From NCBI GenBank assembly GCA_002390225.1, contig DGOW01000069.1:1-37152 (forward strand): 37,152 bases of DNA, read 5' to 3'. The notes under the pieces were generated by a model. That model was not told the origin of the DNA. It searched no databases and saw nothing but the letters and a program-made list of their open reading frames with translations. Shown here piece after piece: positions 1-8,134 of this stretch (position 1 is its first letter; the number at the start of each line of letters is the position of its first letter). This stretch comes from Gemmatimonadales bacterium UBA4456 (GTDB taxonomy: Bacteria; Gemmatimonadota; Gemmatimonadetes; Longimicrobiales; Gaopeijiaceae). The position numbers were made by a program, and so were the translations under genes.

Positions 1-990
1 GGCGATCCGCCAGCTTCGGCTGAGGCCGCCGCCGAGGTCGCTCCTCTCGCCGAACCTGGGCCTGCTGCCACAGCGGCGCCTGTGGTCCCAGCCTCTGCTC
101 CTGTCGCGCCCATTGCGGTGGGTGGCCGGGTGAAGGCTTCACCTCTCGCGCGTCGACTTGCGGAGGAGATGGGCGTCGATCTCTCGCTCGTCGTGGGCTC
201 CGGTCCGGGCGGACGTGTGGTGAAGCGGGACATCGAGGCTGCGAAGGCCGCAGGTGTCTCTGCACCGGCGCCGGCTGCGCCGACGTGGATACCTGATGAA
301 GACGAGTTCGAGGATGTTCAGACGTCGCAGATGCGGAAGACGATCGCGAAGCGTCTGATTACGTCAATCGGGCCGGTTCCGACCTTCTACCTTACCGTCG
401 ACATCGACATGGGGCGGGTCATAGAAGCCCGGAAGAGCATCAACGCGATGCTCGAGAAGGACGGGATCAAGGTCTCCATCAACGACATCGTGCTGAAGGC
501 TGTCGCGGGTGCTCTACGCCAGCACCCGAACTGCAACGCGCAGTGGCACGACGGCTTCATTCGCCGCTTCAACTCGGTCCACATCGGTGTGGCCGTGGCG
601 GTGGATGACGGCCTCATCACTCCGGTCGTGAAGAACGCTCATCTCAAGGGCATCACGCAGATTGGCGCCGAGGTTAGAGAGCTGGCCGGCCGGGCTCGTG
701 ACAAGAAGCTCATGCCTGATGAATACACCGGCGCGACATTCTCCGTCTCGAATCTCGGGATGTTCGGCATCCACGAATTCACGGCGATCATCAATCCGCC
801 GGAGGCAGGAATCCTCGCTGTGGGTGGGATCGAGCAGACCCCTGTCGTCGTCGACGGTGAGGTCGTGGTGCGGCCTCGCATGCGCATCACCATGAGTTGC
901 GACCATCGCGTGATCGACGGCGCACAGGGATCCAGGTTCCTGCAGACGCTGAGCGGCATGCTCGAGGAGCCGACGGCGATCTTGCTTTAG
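1..990 (+). CDS. pdhC: Dihydrolipoamide acyltransferase (E2) of a 2-oxoacid dehydrogenase complex, 5' truncated by the window
   Basis: Catalyses acyl transfer from lipoyl-E2 to CoA in the cytoplasmic pyruvate (or related 2-oxoacid) dehydrogenase complex. The frame is open from base 1, so the true start and the lipoyl domain lie upstream; a GTG at 82 sits inside the Ala/Pro-rich linker and is not the start. Visible in order: the linker (1-130), the peripheral E1/E3-subunit-binding domain (about 133-235, ASPLARRLAEEMGVDL), a second linker, and the catalytic domain from about 310 to the end. The active-site motif HRVIDG is at 904-921 (His and Asp present), and SNLGMFG is also typical. A hairpin terminator follows directly. 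The E3 partner lpdA is 7 kb away at 8135. The specific substrate (pyruvate rather than branched-chain or 2-oxoglutarate) cannot be decided from this fragment. Confidence 0.93.
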   Translation, partial: GDPPASAEAAAEVAPLAEPGPAATAAPVVPASAPVAPIAVGGRVKASPLARRLAEEMGVDLSLVVGSGPGGRVVKRDIEAAKAAGVSAPAPAAPTWIPDEDEFEDVQTSQMRKTIAKRLITSIGPVPTFYLTVDIDMGRVIEARKSINAMLEKDGIKVSINDIVLKAVAGALRQHPNCNAQWHDGFIRRFNSVHIGVAVAVDDGLITPVVKNAHLKGITQIGAEVRELAGRARDKKLMPDEYTGATFSVSNLGMFGIHEFTAIINPPEAGILAVGGIEQTPVVVDGEVVVRPRMRITMSCDHRVIDGAQGSRFLQTLSGMLEEPTAILL

Positions 991-1013
991 GTCACGGCAG
1001 TCGTAGGGACTTG

Positions 1014-1045
1014 GCCCCGTCCGGTTTGTTGCCGGGCGGGGCTTT
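1014..1045 (+). terminator. Rho-independent-type terminator after the E2 gene
   Basis: An 11-bp GC-rich stem (1014-1024 with 1032-1042, one G-U pair), a 7-nt loop and a short TTT tract, starting 24 bp after the E2 stop codon. It separates the E2 gene from the convergent membrane-protein gene at 1071-1595. Confidence 0.7.
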
Positions 1046-1070
1046 GTGCGTAACGGGGACGGAAGCGTCT

Positions 1071-1595
1071 TCAGGGGCGAACCCGAGACGACTCCCGCGG
1101 CGGTGTCCTCTCGATTGGCGCAATCACCTCATCCGGCGTTCGCAACTCCTGTCGGACGCTGCGCTTTGCTGCTGCTGCGAGACCACCGGAGACTCCGGCC
1201 CCTGCTGCCCCGAACCCAAGCCACACAGGCATGCCCTCGATAATCGGATCGAGGGCGTACGAGACGCCTGCCGTCGTCGCGATGGCGGCGATGGGCAAGA
1301 GCATGCCGATGAGCCCCCCGGTGAGAGTCGCGCGTGAGACGCTCAGTTCAGGCAGTGTGATCGTGCGTCCCGTCACGGAGAGCAGCATCACGAAGCCACC
1401 TGTGGTGATCGCGCCGCCAACGAAGAAGACCACAGCGATGTCGCCCAAGACGCTGGCCAGCAGGCTCGGTATTTCTCGGCTGAACGGCATACCGTATTCG
1501 AGGAGAATCACGGCACCTGTAAAGATCACTCCGCCCGTTGCGGCGATTCCTCCCCCGAGGAGCGTCACGGCCAGTATGCCGCGCGTGTTACGCAC
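1071..1595 (-). CDS. Small four-helix membrane protein of unknown function
   Basis: 174 residues, GTG start at 1595 with a G-rich ribosome-binding stretch about 8 nt upstream. Four hydrophobic segments can be seen, at about residues 6-30, 45-70, 88-112 and 118-142, joined by short loops. The C-terminal 30 residues are charged and probably cytoplasmic. No catalytic motif or known family is recognised. It is convergent with the E2 gene and divergent from the amidohydrolase at 1693, leaving a 97-bp shared upstream region. A plus-strand frame crosses this locus as an extension of the amidohydrolase frame, but it lacks family features there. The hydrophobic periodicity supports the minus-strand gene. 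Confidence 0.6.
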   Translation of the reverse strand: MRNTRGILAVTLLGGGIAATGGVIFTGAVILLEYGMPFSREIPSLLASVLGDIAVVFFVGGAITTGGFVMLLSVTGRTITLPELSVSRATLTGGLIGMLLPIAAIATTAGVSYALDPIIEGMPVWLGFGAAGAGVSGGLAAAAKRSVRQELRTPDEVIAPIERTPPRESSRVRP

Positions 1596-1692
1596 GAATG
1601 GCCCCCATTGCTCTCCTGCTCATCCCATTGCCCATATTTATCAAAGCGTCCCTCACGATGTCGATGACACAGTACGCCCGAAGGTGACCTCC

Positions 1693-3414
1693 ATGACAAC
1701 TCACGCCCGACTTACGCTCACCGTGCTCCTCGTTCTCGCCGCGGGCTCCTGTGGAGACGCCGCGGAACGGGCCCCGGACTTGGTCCTGGTGGGGGGCGCT
1801 GTGGTGTCCCCAGGTGCGGACTGGATGCCGGATGGTGCTGCAGCGCAGGTCTACCCAGATGGCATCGCGGTGACCGGTGGCCGGGTAGCGGCGGTCGGAC
1901 CTTCCAAAGACATCAGGGCTCTGGTGGGTCCCGGTACGAGGGTGGTCGAGCTCGCTGGACGATCGGTGCTGCCCGGACTGGCTGATAATCATCTTCACTC
2001 AACAGGAGGAGGAAGCGGTGTTGATCTGTCTCGATCGCGAACGCTGGAGGACGTGCACGATGCCATAGTGCGCCGCACACAGGCTGTCACAAACGGAAGC
2101 GTGATCGTCACGAACAGTGACTGGCATGAAGGTCAGCTGGTCGAGCAGAGGCTGCCCTACCGCGACGATTTGGATCGAGCGGCCCCGGACCACCCTGTCG
2201 TGGTGGTCAGAGGGGGGCATGAGTACATCCTCAACAGTGCCGCGCTCAACCGCTGGGATATCGATGAAGGGACGACGGATGTACCCGGCGGACGCATCGG
2301 TCGCTACAGCGACGGTCGCCTGAATGGCGAACTCGTCGACCGCGCTAAGGACCTCGTCGCTTTGCCGCCGCGCCCCGCGGTGTCGGATGATGCCGCGCAG
2401 TCAGCGCTCGAGGCGCAATACTCGACGTTGAATCGTCGCGGCCTCACCAGCGTGCGGCATCCGGGAGGTGCTCCCGAGCAGCTGGATCGCATCCGGCGGC
2501 TCGACGCAGATGGTCGTCTGACGATGCGGGTGGATTTCCTTCTTCGGGCTCCGCGGTCAGGCTCTCCCGAAGCGGTCGCTCAGGCCATTGCCTCGTGGCC
2601 AGAGCCTCCGTCCACGGATGAACGGGATCGATCTGCCTCGAGGGATCTGGTCAGAGTCGACGGAGTGAAGCTTGGAGTCGACGGTGGGTTCGAGGGAGGT
2701 CTGATGAGGACGCCCTACGAAGAACCCTGGGGCGAAGCTGGCAGCTTCTACGGCCTGCAGACGGTTCCGCGGGAGCCGTTTTTCGAATCTGTGCAGCTGC
2801 TCGCGAATGCGGGCTGGCGGGTGGCTACGCACGCCGTGGGTGATGCCGCGATCGACCTGGTCCTCGACGCCTATGAGATGGTCGACAGGACGTCATCGCT
2901 GGACGGTGATCGCTGGGTGATCGAGCACGGCTTCATTCCACGACCCGATCAGTTCGAGCGGATGAGAAGCATGGGTCTGGCGGTATCGGCCCAGAATCAC
3001 CTCTATCTGGCTGCACCCAGCCTGGTCGAGTATTGGGGCGCTGATCGTGCGGGCTGGACGACCCCGCTCAGAGCCTATCTTGATGCCGAGATCCCGGTGT
3101 CACTGGGCACGGATGCGCCGGTCGTGCCTTACGATCCCTGGTGGGTGCTGCACCATTTCACCACGCGCGGCACGATCAGCGCAGGGGTGGTTGGAGAGGA
3201 TCAGGCGGTGTCGCGGCTCGAGGCCCTCCAGGCGATGACGAGCGGCTATGCCTGGCTGACGTTCAGCGAGGACCAGCGAGGTACGCTCGACGTCGGAAAG
3301 CATGCAGACCTGATCGTTACCGGCGAGGACTTTCTTGGTTGTGCGGATCCGTGCCTCGAGACCATGGAGGTCGACCTCACGATGGTTGGAGGTCGGATCG
3401 CCTGGGAGCGGTGA
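1693..3414 (+). CDS. Amidohydrolase family 3 (YtcJ-like) lipoprotein
   Basis: A metal-dependent hydrolase of the YtcJ / N-substituted formamide deformylase type, probably acting on amide or C-N bonds of small molecules outside the cytoplasm. The frame is open much further upstream, but the start at ATG 1693 gives a normal lipoprotein signal (hydrophobic run, then AGSC, Cys about residue 20) directly followed by the expected VLVGGAVV strand. 573 aa is the usual family length. The metal-site motif NHLH is at about 1987-1998 (the family usually has DAHTH or DSHVH), followed by THAVGDAAID and IEHGF, and the late metal aspartate in GTDAPV (about 3109-3126). The substrate cannot be told. It may be co-transcribed with the S9 peptidase 112 bp downstream. 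Confidence 0.85.
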   Translation: MTTHARLTLTVLLVLAAGSCGDAAERAPDLVLVGGAVVSPGADWMPDGAAAQVYPDGIAVTGGRVAAVGPSKDIRALVGPGTRVVELAGRSVLPGLADNHLHSTGGGSGVDLSRSRTLEDVHDAIVRRTQAVTNGSVIVTNSDWHEGQLVEQRLPYRDDLDRAAPDHPVVVVRGGHEYILNSAALNRWDIDEGTTDVPGGRIGRYSDGRLNGELVDRAKDLVALPPRPAVSDDAAQSALEAQYSTLNRRGLTSVRHPGGAPEQLDRIRRLDADGRLTMRVDFLLRAPRSGSPEAVAQAIASWPEPPSTDERDRSASRDLVRVDGVKLGVDGGFEGGLMRTPYEEPWGEAGSFYGLQTVPREPFFESVQLLANAGWRVATHAVGDAAIDLVLDAYEMVDRTSSLDGDRWVIEHGFIPRPDQFERMRSMGLAVSAQNHLYLAAPSLVEYWGADRAGWTTPLRAYLDAEIPVSLGTDAPVVPYDPWWVLHHFTTRGTISAGVVGEDQAVSRLEALQAMTSGYAWLTFSEDQRGTLDVGKHADLIVTGEDFLGCADPCLETMEVDLTMVGGRIAWER

Positions 3415-3526
3415 TCGATTGGCTCTGGAACGGCGCAGCCGCAGGTAATCTGGCGCCTCGCCGAGCCGATCGTACTTTCCCTACCCCGATTTCGGGGATT
3501 GACTACCCGTAGCACGAGGTCCCGTG

Positions 3527-5575
3527 ATGTCAGCAAAGACTCTCTTCCTTCGCTCTAGCGCCGCCGCGTTGACCGCCGTTCTCGTGTTCAGCGCAGCGCC
3601 CTCGCCGGTTGCCGCGCAGGACTCGGCGATGCGGACGATCGATCTCGAGATGTATCTCGATCTGGAGAGCGTCTCTAATCCACAGATCTCGCCGAATGGC
3701 TCGGAGGTCGTGTATACGCGCGGCTGGGTCGACAAGATGAACGATCGCCGCGAGTCCTCGGTCTGGATCATGAACTCCGACGGTTCGAAGAACCGGTTCC
3801 TCGTGGACGGTTCTGGTCCGATCTGGTCTCCCGATGGCGCGCGTATTGCCTACACGTCTTCGGGTGACCCCGAGGGTACGCAGATCTTCGTCCGCTGGAT
3901 GGACGACGAAGGGGCGACCAGCCAGGTCACGCGCTTGGAGTCCAGCCCCAGCGGCATCCGGTGGTCGCCTGACGGCGAGCATCTTTCGTTCTCGATGAAC
4001 GTCGACGCAGAGCCGGCGTTCATGGTAACCCCGCCGGGACGTCCGGACGGCGCTGAGTGGGTTGAGTCCCCACGTGTGGTGACGAGGGCGGACTATCGAC
4101 AGGATCGGGTCGGATTCGTGGATGGTGCATGGCGTCACATCTTCGTGGTGCCAGCGGAAGGTGGGACCGCCCGCCAGCTGACGGACGGGGACTGGAATCA
4201 TTCGACCGGCGAATGGACGCCGGATGGGGCAGAACTCCTCTTTTCGTCTCTGCGAACGGCCGACGCCGAGCTCGCGTGGCGTCAGTCTGAGGTCTATTCC
4301 GCGAATGTGATGTCCGGCGCGATCCGACAGCTCACGACTCGTAATGGCCAGGACTTCTCACCACTGCCGTCTCCGACAGGTGACCTGATCGCGTATCGCG
4401 GCAGCGACTGGCATGACGATACGTACCGTAACGCCGGTATTTACGTGATGGGTCGTGATGGCTCCAACCCACGGCTGATCTCGGGCGGCTTTGATCGTTC
4501 GATCAACGGGATGCAGTGGGCTCATGACGGCAGTGGCCTCTTTCTGACCGTGAGTGCCGAGGGCGCTCGCAATCTCCACTTCGCCTCGGTCAGCGGTGGC
4601 GTAGAAGCAATTTCCTCTGGTGATCACATGCTTGCGCTCAGTTCCTTCACGGACAACGGCCAGGCGGTCGGCACGTTTACGAGTTCGCAGGTGCCCTCCG
4701 ATATCGTGGCCTTTGATCTAGATGCCACCAACAGGCGGACCCAGCTGACGCGTGTGAACGAAGACGTCTTGGGTGGCGTGGCGCTCGGGGAGGTCGAGGA
4801 GATCTGGTACAAGTCCGTCGAGGACTTCGACATCCAGGGCTGGATCATCCGCCCACCGGACTTTGATCCCAACAAGAAGTACCCGCTCATGCTGTCGATC
4901 CACGGAGGACCGCACGGCATGTACAACGTGGGGTTCAACTTCGCGTGGCAGGAGCACGCAGCGAACGGATACGTAGTTCTGTACACGAATCCCCGCGGCA
5001 GCTCTGGTTACGGCAGCGCGTTCGGTAACTCAATCAAACGCGCATATCCGGGCAAGGATTACGATGACCTGATGGCTGGTGTCGATCTGGTCGTGGACCG
5101 CGGCTACATCGACGAGGAGAACATGTTTGTGTATGGCTGCTCGGGCGGTGGCGTGCTGACGTCCTGGGTCGTCGGACATACGAACCGCTTCGCAGCGGCA
5201 TCAGCGAACTGCCCGGTTACCAACTGGCTTTCTTTCGTCGGTACGACTGATGGGATCGGCTGGTACAAGAACTTCGACAACTTCCCGTGGGACGACCCGA
5301 GCGAGCACCTGCGCCGGTCACCGCTGATGTATGTCGGCAACGTCTCCACACCGACCATGCTCATGACGGGCGTGAACGACCTCCGGACCCCGATGCCGCA
5401 GACCGAGGAGTACTATGCTGCGCTGAAGGTGATGGGGGTGGAAACAGCGATGGTTCGCTTCAACAACGAGTGGCATGGCACGTCGAGCACACCGTCGAAC
5501 TTCCTCCGCTCGCAGCTGTTCCTGCGGGAGTGGTTCAAGATGCACTCGCGTGGACGACCCGTTACGCAGGACTGA
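3527..5575 (+). CDS. Secreted S9-family (prolyl oligopeptidase-like) serine peptidase
   Basis: 682 aa. The N-terminal signal peptide ends near the AQ of PVAAQ. A TolB/WD40-type beta-propeller follows (about residues 35-400, repeated SPDG motifs), then an alpha/beta-hydrolase domain (about 420-680). Catalytic triad by position: Ser539 in GCSGGG, Asp618 in NDLRTP and His650 in EWHG. The nucleophile elbow reads GCSGGG instead of the more usual GGSGGG, but the Ser is intact. A GTG at 3524 directly precedes the ATG. The ATG at 3527 is preferred because the AGG at 3517-3519 is then 7 nt away. It probably trims oligopeptides in the periplasm, feeding the amino-acid metabolism encoded nearby. The gene ends at a strong convergent terminator. 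Confidence 0.92.
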   Translation: MSAKTLFLRSSAAALTAVLVFSAAPSPVAAQDSAMRTIDLEMYLDLESVSNPQISPNGSEVVYTRGWVDKMNDRRESSVWIMNSDGSKNRFLVDGSGPIWSPDGARIAYTSSGDPEGTQIFVRWMDDEGATSQVTRLESSPSGIRWSPDGEHLSFSMNVDAEPAFMVTPPGRPDGAEWVESPRVVTRADYRQDRVGFVDGAWRHIFVVPAEGGTARQLTDGDWNHSTGEWTPDGAELLFSSLRTADAELAWRQSEVYSANVMSGAIRQLTTRNGQDFSPLPSPTGDLIAYRGSDWHDDTYRNAGIYVMGRDGSNPRLISGGFDRSINGMQWAHDGSGLFLTVSAEGARNLHFASVSGGVEAISSGDHMLALSSFTDNGQAVGTFTSSQVPSDIVAFDLDATNRRTQLTRVNEDVLGGVALGEVEEIWYKSVEDFDIQGWIIRPPDFDPNKKYPLMLSIHGGPHGMYNVGFNFAWQEHAANGYVVLYTNPRGSSGYGSAFGNSIKRAYPGKDYDDLMAGVDLVVDRGYIDEENMFVYGCSGGGVLTSWVVGHTNRFAAASANCPVTNWLSFVGTTDGIGWYKNFDNFPWDDPSEHLRRSPLMYVGNVSTPTMLMTGVNDLRTPMPQTEEYYAALKVMGVETAMVRFNNEWHGTSSTPSNFLRSQLFLREWFKMHSRGRPVTQD

Positions 5576-5621
5576 CGAACGCGAACACGGTGAGCGCTCG
5601 CAGGAGCGTATGGGTACGGCG

Positions 5622-5651
5622 GAGGGCCGGGTGAGTGATCACCCGGCCCTC
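5622..5651. terminator. Bidirectional hairpin terminator between convergent genes
   Basis: A perfect 13-bp inverted repeat (5622-5634 and 5639-5651) with a GTGA tetraloop, lying between the stop codons of the S9 peptidase (+) and the GNAT gene (-). No T-run is present on either strand, so it may rely on Rho or act by stem strength alone. Confidence 0.65.
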
Positions 5652-5694
5652 TGACTACGAACGGCTGTATCAGATCGCGCCTGCAGCGCCAGGC

Positions 5695-6831
5695 TCAGAT
5701 CGTCTTCTCGTAGATCCGCCAGCGCTTATAGGGCTGCATACCCATCGATGCCATTGGAGCGGTCAGCGCCTCGTTGTCCTCGAGGATCCATGATGCTTCC
5801 GCACCTTCGAAGGAGACCGCCTTTGCACGGCGGGCTGCCTCATAGGCGAAGAGCGGAAAGAGACCTCGATTCCGGTACTTCGAGCGCAGCCCCATCAGGA
5901 CGATGCGGCCCCGCTGCACCTTCGACAGATCTCTGACCAGTCGTAGCAGTGTCGTCGGCCAGAGCCGGCCGGACGGTACGTGCTTCAGAACCCGATTGAT
6001 GTCTCTCACCATCATCATGAAGCCGATGATCTCTCCGTCGACCTCTGCGATGAACGAGAAGTCCCGGAGTAGCACGGTCTTCAGATCCTTGGCGGTGTGC
6101 CAGAACTCGTCCCATATGGGTGGTGTGAACCCCCAGTTGCCGTCCCACGCCTCGCAATAGAGATCGAGGATCTTTCGAGCTTCCTGCTCGAGCATGCCGA
6201 CGTCCAGCGTTCGAAAGGTCACACCCGTAGTGCGCGCGGTCCGCTCGGCCAGCCGGCGCACTCGATCCGGGACGGCAAGGGTGGTCCCGGCAGTGATGTC
6301 GTACCCAAGCAGGTCCTGCACACCAGTGTACCCAACCGCTTCGATCAGTCTGCCGTAGTAGGTGGGATTCCATGGCGTCATGATCGCCGGCGGGAACTCC
6401 GACCCCTCGACGAGGAGTCCGGACTCGTGGTTCATTGATGGGCTGATCGGACCGCGGGCGTGTTCGAGAGCTCGATCGCGCAGCCACCCCTCTGCATGAT
6501 GAAGGAGGCCGGCTGAGACCTCCTCGTCATCCACGGCGTCGAAGAAGCCGAAAAAGCCGACGCGGTCATTATGATGCTGGTTGTGAGCGCGGTTCTCGAT
6601 CGCGGCGACGCGACCTACAGCTCTGCCGCCACGTTCCGCCACGAAGAGTGCCCGATCGGCGTGCTGGTAGAATGGGTTCTTCGGACTCAGGGCATCACGG
6701 ATGACCCTTCTCAGTGGGGGAACCCATCTCGTGGCACCCCTGTCGATGCTGGTCTCACGCACACGCCAGGCGACGTCCACGAAGTGAGCGGTCCCGCGCC
6801 ATCCATCGACCTGACGAATCGTGAGCGTCAT
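5695..6831 (-). CDS. Large GNAT-fold N-acetyltransferase-like protein (YghO type)
   Basis: 378 aa from ATG 6831. The frame is open further upstream, but this start overlaps the stop of the preceding gene as ATGA, a standard coupled junction, and the extra residues upstream are low-complexity Arg-rich shadow. The C-terminal half carries a GNAT-like pattern: FSFIAEVDGEIIGFMMMVRD, then a GLRSKYRNRGLFPLFAYEAARR segment in the place of the acetyl-CoA loop. The N-terminal half resembles a second, degenerate GNAT repeat. Family members are uncharacterised and the acceptor is unknown. It is translated with the glycosyltransferase upstream, suggesting joint work on a surface sugar or lipid conjugate (inference). 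Confidence 0.75.
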   Translation of the reverse strand: MTLTIRQVDGWRGTAHFVDVAWRVRETSIDRGATRWVPPLRRVIRDALSPKNPFYQHADRALFVAERGGRAVGRVAAIENRAHNQHHNDRVGFFGFFDAVDDEEVSAGLLHHAEGWLRDRALEHARGPISPSMNHESGLLVEGSEFPPAIMTPWNPTYYGRLIEAVGYTGVQDLLGYDITAGTTLAVPDRVRRLAERTARTTGVTFRTLDVGMLEQEARKILDLYCEAWDGNWGFTPPIWDEFWHTAKDLKTVLLRDFSFIAEVDGEIIGFMMMVRDINRVLKHVPSGRLWPTTLLRLVRDLSKVQRGRIVLMGLRSKYRNRGLFPLFAYEAARRAKAVSFEGAEASWILEDNEALTAPMASMGMQPYKRWRIYEKTI

Positions 6832-7970
6832 TCGCTCGGCTCCGTCGACAGGGACGCCGGGCCCTGACGATTGGACCTGGAAGAAGATCTGGCCGTGCGT
6901 TCGACTGCGTCGACGAGTACGTCGTCCGCGCGTGCGACCCATGCCCTGAATGTCTCCACTTGTGCAGGGTCCGGGGCGCCCGGCTCACGCCAGAAGTCAT
7001 CGATATCGTCGTATGAACCAGCGCGGGCCACCCCGCAGCGCTCCGCGTCCCACGCATTCAGGGTCTGTTCGAACTGGCCTTTGGTGGGGACGGCGAGTGT
7101 TGGCTTACCAAGGAAGTGGGCCTCACACAGAGACTCGAATCCCGCCGATCCCACATATGCACGACAGCCTGCCAAGTGCTCCAGAAACGAGGCGGCGTCC
7201 AGGTCGTGAGCGTGAAAACCTGGCGCCGACTCAGGAAGCACGGCTGCTCCCCCATCTACGAAGCAGTGCACTTCGACCCCTGACGCCCGTTGCCAATCGA
7301 TGAGAGAGGTGCCGTATCCGGAGTTCAGCGCATAGGCGACGAGGTAGCCTCCATCATGCGGTTCGAGTCGATCGAGGCCTGGACGCAGAAGAGGAGGCGC
7401 CACGTCCAGGCTGAGCTCAGGGCGCGAGGACAGTGGCGTGAACGACAGCGCGACTTTCCGGTCCGTGCGCATCGCTGTAGCCCGGGCGTACGCGAGGATC
7501 GCGGACCGGTGACGTGCGGGCCCCGGGGCGCCGGCGAGTTCCGGATGCATGAAAAGATAGTTATGCGCGACGGCGAGCGCCGGCGTCTGCGAAGGGAAGA
7601 GTCCTCTCGAGACCCCGGCCATGAGATCCAGCAGGTTCACCACGACATCCACGTCTTCGATGTTCTCGGCGATCGCGACTGCGGACTGGAAAAAGCGGGG
7701 GCTCCGACGGACTGCATCGCCCAGCGTGCGACTTACGGATACGCCCCGCCGATCGTCGTCCGGAACCTGCACCGGCGCTGCGAACTCGATCACCTGGGCG
7801 CCGATACTCTCAGTGAAGTAGCTGGGAACTGTCCGATGTCTGCTGCTGCCGACCATAACCCGCGTGAGTTCGTGGCCTGCATCACGAAGCATGGACGCGA
7901 GCGCCAGCGCCTGCGTCATGTGTCCCCGGCCCTCGCCTTGGACTACGAATGCCACCCTCAATCGACTCAT
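6828..7970 (-). CDS. Glycosyltransferase, MJ1255/VC2487 (GT28-like) family
   Basis: 380 aa with a GT-B fold pattern. The N-terminus reads VAFVVQGEGRGHMTQALAL, the typical nucleotide-sugar glycosyltransferase start with the conserved GRGH. The C-terminal half has GCRAYVGSAGFESLCEAHFLGKPTLAVP, the donor-binding region of GT28-like enzymes, with Gly-Phe-Glu contacting UDP-sugar in relatives. Donor and acceptor are unknown. The product is expected to be cytoplasmic or peripheral to the membrane. It is the first gene of a two-gene minus-strand operon, coupled by a 4-bp overlap to the GNAT gene, and is divergent from lpdA across a 164-bp intergenic region. Confidence 0.85.
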   Translation of the reverse strand: MSRLRVAFVVQGEGRGHMTQALALASMLRDAGHELTRVMVGSSRHRTVPSYFTESIGAQVIEFAAPVQVPDDDRRGVSVSRTLGDAVRRSPRFFQSAVAIAENIEDVDVVVNLLDLMAGVSRGLFPSQTPALAVAHNYLFMHPELAGAPGPARHRSAILAYARATAMRTDRKVALSFTPLSSRPELSLDVAPPLLRPGLDRLEPHDGGYLVAYALNSGYGTSLIDWQRASGVEVHCFVDGGAAVLPESAPGFHAHDLDAASFLEHLAGCRAYVGSAGFESLCEAHFLGKPTLAVPTKGQFEQTLNAWDAERCGVARAGSYDDIDDFWREPGAPDPAQVETFRAWVARADDVLVDAVERTARSSSRSNRQGPASLSTEPSE

Positions 7971-8097
7971 GTCTGCAAGCTCTCACGGACGATCGACGAG
8001 CGATACCCGGCCGCTCGCTGAATCGACCCGGCGTCCGTCTTTACCGGCTTAGGGCCCTCGTCTACCTTCGAGGACTCGAAATGCTTTGAAAACTGAG

Positions 8098-8113
8098 GAA
8101 TCCCAAGGGATTC
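8098..8113. promoter_or_regulatory. Operator-like palindrome upstream of lpdA
   Basis: GAATCCCAAGGGATTC, 7-bp arms around AA, in the divergent region between the glycosyltransferase and lpdA, about 10 bp before the lpdA ribosome-binding site. It could be a repressor site or a short 5'-UTR hairpin. One such repeat per window of this size could occur by chance; its position is the only further support. Confidence 0.3.
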
Positions 8114-8134
8114 TGACCATACGGAGAGGCCCGA

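Noticed and set aside
1231..1692. Long N-terminal extension of the amidohydrolase frame
   Set aside because: It has no family match, overlaps a hydrophobic minus-strand gene, and a lipoprotein signal begins at 1693.
6832..6942. Upstream extension of the GNAT gene on the minus strand
   Set aside because: Arg-rich shadow of the overlapping glycosyltransferase; the ATGA junction at 6831 is the natural start.
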